Assembly (NCBI GenBank): GCA_016218275.1
Contig: JACREK010000132.1
Span: 1 to 6,069, forward strand
DNA: 6,069 nt
Direction: 5' to 3'
DNA from: Candidatus Gottesmanbacteria bacterium
Lineage (GTDB): Bacteria > Patescibacteriota > Microgenomatia > 2-02-FULL-39-11
Shown: one piece after another, positions 1 through 5,437 of the stretch
Layout of the letters: every line of letters begins with the position of its first letter
Position numbering within the stretch: the first letter of the stretch is position 1
Notes under the pieces: generated by a model
Told to the model about the DNA's origin: nothing
The model's input: the letters and a program-made list of their open reading frames with translations, nothing else
The model's database searches: none
Program-made: the position numbers and the translations under genes

Positions 1-479
1 ATGACACGTTAACTAAAGATTTAAAATTAGTAATTTGTGGAATGATTAAAGAGGGACGCGGAGGATGGATGCAAGAAAATTTCAAATTTCAAATTTCAAA
101 TTTCAAATTAGAAAATGACGTAATAGTTACCAGCTATGTACCTGAAGATGATTTACCATATTTAATGGATGGAGCAAAGACATTAGTTCTTCCTTCTCTT
201 TATGAGGGATTTGGGATACCAGCTATCGAAGCTATGGCATGCGGAGTACCGGTAGTTGTTTCCAATGTGTCAAGTCTTCCGGAAATAGTAGGAGATGCAG
301 GAATCCTAGTTGATCCTTACGATGTGGAAAGTATTATGAATGGTCTTAAGGAAGCGTGTTATAATAATTCGAGACGGGAAGAATTGATAGATAGAGGATT
401 GGATCAAGTAAAAAAATTTAGTTGGGAAAGTAGTGCTGCTAAAATATTGAAAGTACTCAATTTGTCATCGCGAGCGTAG
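1..479 (+). CDS. GT4-family glycosyltransferase, C-terminal part (5' end outside window)
   Basis: This is the donor-binding half of a GT-B fold, nucleotide-sugar-dependent glycosyltransferase (GT4, Glycos_transf_1), probably cytoplasmic and building a surface glycan. The frame is open from base 3 with no stop before the left edge, so the internal ATG at 42 is not the start: KLVICG, the first strand of the C-terminal Rossmann domain, lies upstream of it. Visible motifs are SYVPEDDLPYL, PSLYEGFGIPAIEAMACG (the E-x7-E motif, glutamate codons at 204 and 228), and SSLPEIVGDAGILVDPYD, followed by the closing helix FSWESSAAKIL. The acceptor-binding N-terminal domain is missing. Two oddities: a 7-bp tandem repeat (77-109) encodes the segment between GGWMQE and LENDVIV, and the last residues (SSRA) and the TAG stop come from a palindromic repeat (464-534), so the original C-terminus may have been overwritten. 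Family assignment is firm; donor and acceptor are unknown. Confidence 0.93.
   Translation, partial: DTLTKDLKLVICGMIKEGRGGWMQENFKFQISNFKLENDVIVTSYVPEDDLPYLMDGAKTLVLPSLYEGFGIPAIEAMACGVPVVVSNVSSLPEIVGDAGILVDPYDVESIMNGLKEACYNNSRREELIDRGLDQVKKFSWESSAAKILKVLNLSSRA
77..109 (+). repeat. 7-bp tandem repeat (AAATTTC, 4 full units plus 5 nt) inside the GT4 gene
   Basis: Four perfect AAATTTC units occupy 77-104, followed by a partial fifth unit, AAATT. Because 7 is not a multiple of 3, three units (21 nt) make one heptapeptide cycle (K-F-Q-I-S-N-F), and all three forward frames read the same cycle without stops. On the opposite strand the array contains TGA. It encodes NFKFQISNFK in the glycosyltransferase. 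From memory of the family consensus, the distance from GW to the next strand (about 17 residues) is normal, so the array seems to replace a surface helix and not to lengthen the protein. A change of one unit would shift the frame. Confidence 0.95.
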
Positions 480-534
480 CGTGGCGATCTTTATTAATAA
501 AGATTGCTTCGTCACTAACGCTCCTCGCAATGAC
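464..534. repeat. 71-bp imperfect palindromic element (REP/MITE-like)
   Basis: The outer ends are near-identical inverted 11-mers: GTCATCGCGAG at 464-474 and, on the other strand, GTCATTGCGAG at 534-524. The centre is a perfect 18-bp palindrome at 487-504 (ATCTTTATT and its complement). The arms between differ by small gaps and substitutions, so RNA or single-stranded DNA would form one long interrupted hairpin. The left arm contains the stop codon of the upstream gene (TAG, 477-479). No T-run follows, so a standard intrinsic terminator is not supported, although the hairpin could block 3' exonucleases or slow transcription. No transposase and no clear target-site duplication are visible. The GTCATTGCGAG end is familiar to me as a dispersed repeat of environmental bacterial genomes, which is recollection only. 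Confidence 0.85.
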
Positions 535-545
535 GTTTCTTATAT

Positions 546-1148
546 ATGATTGAGTTTAAGGACAAAATGGGGAGAAAATTAACATCTGGAGAAGTTGTAA
601 ATAAATCAGTGAATAGATTTTACAATATTTTACTTGATCTTAAACTGATGTTTCTTCGTTTGGTGGGGCATATTCCTTTTCATAGCATCAGATTATTTTT
701 TTACCGTCTTGCTGGAATAAAGATTGGTAGCGGTTCAACAATCCATATGTGGTGTAACTTCTTTAATCCCAAGGGTGTAACGATTGGACAAGATACAATT
801 ATCGGTAATCACGCTTTTTTGGATGGACGGGAGAAGCTTTTAGTAGGAAATCATGTGGATATAGCTTCTCAGGTTCTGATTTATAACTCTCAACATGATA
901 TAGACAGTGAAGATTTTCATGCAGTGGCAAAAAAAGTAGTGATTGAGGACTATGTTTTTATAGGTCCCAGAGCAATAATTCTTCCGGGAGTAAAAATAGG
1001 TAAAGGTGCTGTGGTGGCGGCTGGAGCAGTGGTGACGAAGGATGTTGAGCCTTTTTCAATAGTTGGCGGAGTACCGGCAAAAGTGATAGGAGAAAGACGT
1101 AACAAAGATCCTCATTACAAACTAGGTAGAGCTCGTTTATTTCAATAA
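546..1148 (+). CDS. left-handed beta-helix sugar O-acyltransferase (WbbJ/MAT-like)
   Basis: This is a 200-residue hexapeptide-repeat acyltransferase of the COG0110 (WbbJ, maltose O-acetyltransferase-like) group, expected to move acetyl from acetyl-CoA to a sugar hydroxyl and to work as a trimer in the cytoplasm. Residues 25-57 are the usual helical N-terminal lead-in (HIPFHSIRLFFYRLAGIKIG). The beta-helix runs from about 58 to 176, with repeated I-G-x-G/D turns. His117 in NSQHD is the probable catalytic histidine. GPRAIILPGVKIGKG and the closing GGVPAKVIGER (174-184) are classic for the family. The start is uncertain: ATG 546 has no Shine-Dalgarno and follows the palindromic repeat directly, whereas in-frame ATG 567 (residue 8) has AAGGA at 558-562. 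Losing seven residues would not affect the domain. It lies 66 bp after the GT4 stop and 214 bp before the GT2 gene. Family is sure; the acyl group and acceptor are not known. Confidence 0.93.
   Translation: MIEFKDKMGRKLTSGEVVNKSVNRFYNILLDLKLMFLRLVGHIPFHSIRLFFYRLAGIKIGSGSTIHMWCNFFNPKGVTIGQDTIIGNHAFLDGREKLLVGNHVDIASQVLIYNSQHDIDSEDFHAVAKKVVIEDYVFIGPRAIILPGVKIGKGAVVAAGAVVTKDVEPFSIVGGVPAKVIGERRNKDPHYKLGRARLFQ
558..562 (+). promoter_or_regulatory. possible Shine-Dalgarno for an alternative acyltransferase start
   Basis: AAGGA lies 4 nt before the in-frame ATG at 567. The longer start at 546 has only TATATAT in front of it and no purine-rich site. This favours the shorter protein (193 residues), but the spacing is tight and leaderless or SD-independent initiation at 546 cannot be excluded. 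Confidence 0.35.
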
Positions 1149-1213
1149 ATTATAATTTGCGGGTCCTGCCGCTTATTATGCAGTGGGATCACGGAGTTTG
1201 ATTCTGATTCCTC

Positions 1214-1291
1214 CACCTGGAAGGAGTCCATTCGGCCTTCGCCCGACGGAGTCAAGGCTTCGGCCGACGAAGTCGGGCCACCTTCCAGGTG
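1214..1291. repeat. GC-rich nested inverted repeat in spacer
   Basis: An 11-bp perfect inverted repeat (CACCTGGAAGG at 1214-1224, CCTTCCAGGTG at 1281-1291) encloses a second 7-bp one (GCCCGAC at 1241-1247, GTCGGGC at 1272-1278). Inside that is GGC-TTCG-GCC at 1256-1265, a UUCG tetraloop hairpin. The interior also holds a near-tandem direct repeat: 1234-1253 and 1256-1274 match at 17 of 19 aligned positions with one gap. The block is clearly richer in G and C than the surrounding AT-rich sequence, and no T-run follows it. It could be a mobile or palindromic interspersed repeat or a structured leader segment; no protein-coding role is visible. Confidence 0.85.
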
Positions 1292-1301
1292 TCTTGCCTA
1301 A

Positions 1302-1351
1302 AAGGAGAAGGAATGATTTCCTCTCCTTGTAGGAGAGGATTAAGGTGAGGT
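1302..1351 (+). repeat. hairpin-forming repeat carrying the GT2 ribosome binding site
   Basis: CCTCTCCT (1320-1327) and AGGAGAGG (1331-1338) form an 8-bp perfect stem with a TGT loop, extended by one T-A pair. The upstream purine stretch 1302-1313 (AAGGAGAAGGAA) can instead pair with 1318-1328 (TTCCTCTCCTT) with a single bulge, so two mutually exclusive hairpins are possible. The tail AAGGTGAGG precedes the GT2 start. The CTCTCCTTGTAGGAGAGG core followed by ATTAAGGTGAGGT is, to my recollection, a dispersed intergenic motif of uncultivated bacteria, so the alternative pairing may be a by-product of repeat structure and not evolved regulation. Confidence 0.7.
1342..1350 (+). promoter_or_regulatory. 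Shine-Dalgarno-like site for the GT2 gene
   Basis: AAGGTGAGG, 12 nt before ATG 1363, is the only strong purine-rich site near this start; the spacing is somewhat long. An in-frame TAA at 1354-1356 rules out a more upstream start. The site is part of the hairpin repeat ending at about 1351. Confidence 0.5.
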
Positions 1352-1362
1352 CTTAAAGTAGA

Positions 1363-2268
1363 ATGTTATTGAGTATTATTATTATAAGTTTCAACACTTC
1401 ACAACTTCTGCAAAGTTGTCTTCAGTCAGTTTATCAGGCATTAAAAAAAGGAAATTTAGAAGACAGTTCTGAGGTAATTGTAGTAGATAATGCTTCAACC
1501 GATAATAGCGTAGAGGTTGTAAGAAATAATTTTCCTCAAACAAATCTTATTTGCAATAGAAAAAACTTAGGTTTTGCCAAAGGAAACAACCAGGGGATCC
1601 AAAAGTCAAAAGGAAAGTATGTGCTTCTTTTAAACAGCGACACCGAACTTTCTACCGATACTTTAGCAGTATCATTGAAGGAGGCGGAAAGTGATAAAAA
1701 GACAGGAGTATTAAGCGTCAAACTTCTTAATCGTGATGGTTCTTTACAGCCGTCGGCAGGTTTTTTTCCGGATCTTCATAAGATATTTTTTTGGATGACT
1801 TTTGTGGATGATTTGCCTTTACTATCCAATATTTTAAAACCTTATCACCAGCAAAATCCAAAATTTTATAAAAAAGCGCAAAACATAGATTGGGTTTCCG
1901 GGGCATGTTTTTTGGTAAGAAGGGAAGCGATTTTAAAAGCAGGTTTTTTGGATGAAAAAATTTTCATGTACGGTGAAGAGGTGGAATGGTGTTACAGAAT
2001 AAAAAAATCAGGGTTTTCAGTCCGATATACCCCGGATACATCAATTTATCATCATAAGGGGGCATCCGGAGAAGGGAAAGAGGCTGGAATCTGCGAAGAA
2101 TTTTCTTATCTGAAATATTTCTATCACAAACACAAACCTTATTGGCAATTAATCTTTTTAAAATTATTTTTAATGATTGGAGCAATGCTTCGTATCTTAG
2201 TATTTGGTATAATTGGAGGAAATTCCAAAAAGGTAAATCTTTATGCTAAAGCTTTTAATTTGGCTTGA
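1363..2268 (+). CDS. GT2-family glycosyltransferase (WbbL/rhamnosyltransferase-like)
   Basis: This is a 301-residue GT-A fold glycosyltransferase of the COG1216 type, which transfers sugars (often rhamnose) from nucleotide donors to lipid-linked glycans on the inner membrane face. MLLSIIIISFN is the first strand. VDNASTD (41-47) contacts the nucleotide, NLGFAKGNNQG (68-78) is typical of this subfamily, and NSDTE (91-95) supplies the metal-binding Asp93 in the DxD position. VSGACFLVRR (178-187) precedes the acceptor region GEEVEWCYRIKKSG (204-217), whose acidic residues probably include the catalytic base. HHKGAS (230-235) is the late conserved histidine motif. A hydrophobic helix at about 261-285 suggests membrane attachment. 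The length is normal for the family. Its last 26 nt overlap the next gene in another frame, implying translational coupling. Family is sure; rhamnose specificity is only a family-level guess. Confidence 0.95.
   Translation: MLLSIIIISFNTSQLLQSCLQSVYQALKKGNLEDSSEVIVVDNASTDNSVEVVRNNFPQTNLICNRKNLGFAKGNNQGIQKSKGKYVLLLNSDTELSTDTLAVSLKEAESDKKTGVLSVKLLNRDGSLQPSAGFFPDLHKIFFWMTFVDDLPLLSNILKPYHQQNPKFYKKAQNIDWVSGACFLVRREAILKAGFLDEKIFMYGEEVEWCYRIKKSGFSVRYTPDTSIYHHKGASGEGKEAGICEEFSYLKYFYHKHKPYWQLIFLKLFLMIGAMLRILVFGIIGGNSKKVNLYAKAFNLA
2229..2234 (+). promoter_or_regulatory. Shine-Dalgarno inside the GT2 gene for the fusion protein
   Basis: AAAGGT lies 8 nt before ATG 2243, within the coding sequence of the GT2 gene. 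Spacing and sequence fit a real site and support ATG 2243 as the start, coupled to translation of the upstream gene. Confidence 0.6.
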
Positions 2269-5200
2269 CGAAAATATTATCTGCCTTCTGGCAGGATTTC
2301 TGCTTTTGTTTATCCCGCTTTATCCTAAATTGCCCTTGTTGGATGTGTTGCCGGGATATATTGTCCGGGTGAGACTTGAGGATTTTATCGTCAGTTTCAC
2401 TATACTACTTTGGATAATTTGGATCTGGCGGAAAAAAGTGAAATTTTTCGGAAATCCTCTCATAAAACCGATCTCTCTCTATCTGATAGTGGGTTTTCTT
2501 TCTATGGTTTCGGCAGTACTGCTTATTCGCACCGTTCCGATGGAACTGCTTCACATACAAAAAATGGTACTGCATTTCTTACGGAGGATTGAATATCTTT
2601 CTTTATTTTTTATTTTCTATTCAACCTTAAGAAGCATAAGGCAGTTCAAGATTTATATCGGAATCATAGTTTTGACCGTAATCGGAGTCAGCTTATACGG
2701 ATTCGGCCAAAAATATCTTTATTGGCCAGCTTTTTCCACCATGAATCGGGAATTTTCCAAAGGGTGGATGCTATATCTGACTGAACATGCAAGAGTACTG
2801 TCTACTTTTGGCGGACATTATGATCTGGCAGCTTTCATAATGATGGCTCTTATTATTCTATGGAGCTTATTTTGGAGCGTCAAGAAATGGTTTTTAAAAC
2901 TGGGTATTTTTCTAGTACTTTCGGCGGCATTCTGGACATTGATTCTGACAGCTTCCCGGACATCATTTATTGCATACCTAGCCGGTATTACCCTGATGTT
3001 TTTCTTTTGGGCATATAAAAAGGGAATAGTTTGGTCGCTTTCCAGATGGTTTGCGGTTGTTTTTTTGTCAATTCTGGTAATGCTTTCTTTTGGTGATTTG
3101 TCCGAAAGATTTACCAAGCTTTTAAAGATTGACGAGCGAGTCTCGGGTATAAAAAGACTTCTTCTCTCACCAATAGGTGCTCCCCCCTCCGATAAAGCCG
3201 TATTTTTGGAAAATAATCCACAATCTACCCTTGCTCAAATTACTTCAAGAAGCGACCAGCCTCCCGTACCTTTAAGACCCAGCGATGTTTTTCAGGATAT
3301 TCCTTTGTTAGTACCTGAAGGGACCGGCAGCGCAACACTTGCCGCAGTGAAACGGACATACTCAAAAACTGCTTTTATGTATGATTTGTCAACGGCTATT
3401 CGTTTTGATGCTCTTTGGCCGCAAGCTTTGCGAGGGTTTAAACGAAATCCTCTTTTGGGAAGCGGTTATTCCACTTTAAATAAGACGCAAGTCAATGAAT
3501 TTACTGAAGCGGAATCTACAGATAATGATTATCTGAGAAATTTGGGAGAAACCGGGATTTTAGGATTTGTAACTTTTTACGGGACAATATTTCTGACTCT
3601 GTTTATTATCTGGAGAAACTTGGCCATTATCCGAGACCCGATAGTGTTTGGGATAGTGATTGCTCTGGCGGGATTGATTTTGGGATTATTGGTGAATGCC
3701 GTTTACATAGATGTTTTTGAATCATCCAAAGTCGCATTTTATTTTTGGGCTGTCACGGGATTTGTTTTGGCCGGAATAGATATAATTCGCAAAGGTCGAA
3801 AAGAGCCGATACCTCCTCCTCAGATTCCGGGACTTACAGAATTTAAGAACAATTTGAAAATAAAATCCATAAATTTCTTCAGGAGTGATTTGTTTGCTCT
3901 TTTGTTGATATTGATTCTGGCTTTCAGTTTGCGATTGTATAAAATTAATACACCCCTTGCCGATTGGCATTCCTGGAGGCAAGCAGATACATCTGCAGTT
4001 ACCCGCAATTATGTAAAAAATGGTATCAACTTTCTTTATCCCACTTTCGATGATTTATCCAATGTTGCCTCAGGCCTGGACAATCCAAAAGGATTGCGCT
4101 ACGTGGAATTTCCTCTTTATAATGCGGCTGGTGTTTTTATAGATAAATTATTCGTAGGCTATAATATCGAAATTTCAGAGCGTTTAACTTCGATTCTGGC
4201 TACGCTTGGGTCAGTTATTTTCCTTTTCTTGATAGTCAGAAAATATAGGGGCAGAAAAGAGGCGATATTTGCCGCAGCCTTCTTTTCTGTGATTCCTTAC
4301 AGCATTTTCTTTACCAGAGTAATTTTACCGGAACCGTTTTTGGTGTTTACTTCTTTGGGAATGGTTTATTTCTTTGATAAGTTCATTGAAAAAACTACTA
4401 AATTTCAATTAACCCTTCGAGGCTGCACCCTAAAGGTGCAAAGCGAAAAGGTGCAAAGCGAAATGTGGCAAGCAATAAAAATAATAGTTTTATTTATATT
4501 AGCTTTATTATTTACCGTTTCTTCTCTTCTAATTAAGCCGTTCGCCGCATTTTTATTCATTCCAATGGTTTACCTTTGGTTTAAGTGGTTTGGTATTTCT
4601 ATTAAATCCACAATTGGATTATTGGGTTATTTGGTTATTGGACTGCTACCTTTCATCTTATGGCGTTTTTGGATAAGTCAGTATCCTGAAGGAATACCGG
4701 CCAGTTTCTGGCTATTGAATGGCGACGGCATCAGGTTTAAGGGAGCTTTCTTTTACTGGATATTTGCCGACAGACTAGGGAGGTTAATTTTAGGATATTG
4801 GGGACTGCCTTTGCTTATCGGGGGCATTCTTGCTCCTTTCAAAAAAGAAAAATATCTTTTCCACTTGTGGGGAATAGCGATTCTTTTGTATGTGACGGTT
4901 TTTGCAACAGGTAATGTACGGCATGATTATTATCAGCTTTTCACAATTCCCATCATTGCTGTCTATTTAGCCATGGGTGTTTCTTTCATGCTGGAGAAAG
5001 TAACGGTTTCGGCTTCGAAGATAAAGGTGTGGGGTTTACTCATAGTTATTTTCATATTTATGGAAATGTTTGGCTGGTATCATGTCAGGGATTTTTACAA
5101 TATTAATCACCCGGAGATTGTTGAAGCGGGAAGAGCGGTTGAAGCCAAGACTCCGGAGAAATCGCTATTGATTGCTCCTTACAACGGAGATACGGCATTT

Positions 5201-5428
5201 CTTTATCAGACCAGAAGAGCAGGTTGGCCCATTATGCAGGAAGATATTGAAAAAATGATTGGGAAAGGCGCTCAATTTTATGTCAGTGTAAACTTTGATG
5301 ATTTCACCAAACAATTGATAAATGAAGCCACTACAGGAAAACCGGAAAAAAGAAGATTTAAGCTTGTTGATATGACAGAAAAATATGTCTTAATTCAGCT
5401 TGTTCCCGATAATAAACTTCCAAAATAG
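2243..5428 (+). CDS. fused O-antigen ligase/polymerase-like (Wzy_C) and GT39-like membrane glycosyltransferase
   Basis: This 1061-residue polytopic protein holds two normally separate enzymes. Residues 1-515 resemble the O-antigen ligase/polymerase family: about a dozen hydrophobic segments, TASRTS (236-241), a large probably extracytoplasmic loop (about 285-435), then LLGSGYST and DNDYLRNLGETGILGF (427-442). A polar, proline-containing linker follows (about 516-547, KEPIPPPQIPG). Residues 548-1061 resemble GT39/ArnT-like GT-C enzymes that use polyprenyl-phosphate sugars: HSWRQADTSAVTRNYVKNG (576-594) with acidic Asp582 in the first loop, VEFPLYN (621-627), LPEPF (695-699), RHDYYQLFTIP (893-903), and a soluble alpha/beta tail (about 945-1061). 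In typical ligases a histidine precedes the Asn of the DNDYL region; here it is Asp, so chain polymerisation is as likely as ligation. A repeat-encoded stretch (720-743) interrupts a loop of the second half. Each half is about full length. Substrates are unknown. Confidence 0.88.
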   Translation: MLKLLIWLDENIICLLAGFLLLFIPLYPKLPLLDVLPGYIVRVRLEDFIVSFTILLWIIWIWRKKVKFFGNPLIKPISLYLIVGFLSMVSAVLLIRTVPMELLHIQKMVLHFLRRIEYLSLFFIFYSTLRSIRQFKIYIGIIVLTVIGVSLYGFGQKYLYWPAFSTMNREFSKGWMLYLTEHARVLSTFGGHYDLAAFIMMALIILWSLFWSVKKWFLKLGIFLVLSAAFWTLILTASRTSFIAYLAGITLMFFFWAYKKGIVWSLSRWFAVVFLSILVMLSFGDLSERFTKLLKIDERVSGIKRLLLSPIGAPPSDKAVFLENNPQSTLAQITSRSDQPPVPLRPSDVFQDIPLLVPEGTGSATLAAVKRTYSKTAFMYDLSTAIRFDALWPQALRGFKRNPLLGSGYSTLNKTQVNEFTEAESTDNDYLRNLGETGILGFVTFYGTIFLTLFIIWRNLAIIRDPIVFGIVIALAGLILGLLVNAVYIDVFESSKVAFYFWAVTGFVLAGIDIIRKGRKEPIPPPQIPGLTEFKNNLKIKSINFFRSDLFALLLILILAFSLRLYKINTPLADWHSWRQADTSAVTRNYVKNGINFLYPTFDDLSNVASGLDNPKGLRYVEFPLYNAAGVFIDKLFVGYNIEISERLTSILATLGSVIFLFLIVRKYRGRKEAIFAAAFFSVIPYSIFFTRVILPEPFLVFTSLGMVYFFDKFIEKTTKFQLTLRGCTLKVQSEKVQSEMWQAIKIIVLFILALLFTVSSLLIKPFAAFLFIPMVYLWFKWFGISIKSTIGLLGYLVIGLLPFILWRFWISQYPEGIPASFWLLNGDGIRFKGAFFYWIFADRLGRLILGYWGLPLLIGGILAPFKKEKYLFHLWGIAILLYVTVFATGNVRHDYYQLFTIPIIAVYLAMGVSFMLEKVTVSASKIKVWGLLIVIFIFMEMFGWYHVRDFYNINHPEIVEAGRAVEAKTPEKSLLIAPYNGDTAFLYQTRRAGWPIMQEDIEKMIGKGAQFYVSVNFDDFTKQLINEATTGKPEKRRFKLVDMTEKYVLIQLVPDNKLPK
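4398..4462 (+). repeat. repeat-derived coding stretch with 15-bp tandem duplication and small hairpin
   Basis: AAGGTGCAAAGCGAA occurs twice back to back (4433-4447 and 4448-4462) and is translated as KVQSE-KVQSE. Just upstream, TGCACC (4424-4429) and GGTGCA (4435-4440) form a 6-bp stem with a 5-nt loop overlapping the first unit, and the stretch begins with AAATTTCAATTA, close to the 7-bp array of the first gene. It encodes roughly residues 719-740 of the fusion protein, a polar segment between two hydrophobic helices, where tolerance of extra residues is expected. The 15-bp unit preserves the reading frame at any copy number. Confidence 0.75.
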
Positions 5429-5437
5429 TTTCCGCAC

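Noticed and set aside
464..534. Intrinsic transcription terminator after the first GT4 gene
   Set aside because: The hairpin is long but AT-rich at its centre and is not followed by a T-run; a palindromic repeat explains it better.
1151..1156. Perfect TATAAT that could be a -10 promoter element for the GT2 transcript
   Set aside because: No recognisable -35 box at 16-18 bp and no extended -10; such hexamers are common in AT-rich sequence. The position in a spacer keeps it possible but unsupported.
1194..1210. Resemblance to the start of 16S rRNA (GAGTTTGAT...), 14 of 17 matches
   Set aside because: The match ends at once, no further 16S sequence follows, and a glycosyltransferase gene starts 150 bp later; treated as chance.
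1313..1348. An 11-codon ORF with a good Shine-Dalgarno (AAAGGAG) upstream of the GT2 gene
   Set aside because: Its ribosome site and codons all lie in the CTCTCC/GGAGAG hairpin repeat, and a peptide this short cannot be supported by sequence alone.
1964..3117. Minus-strand open frames of 73 and 99 codons
   Set aside because: They run opposite to strongly supported GT2 and membrane protein genes, show no family motif, and are shadows of the coding strand.
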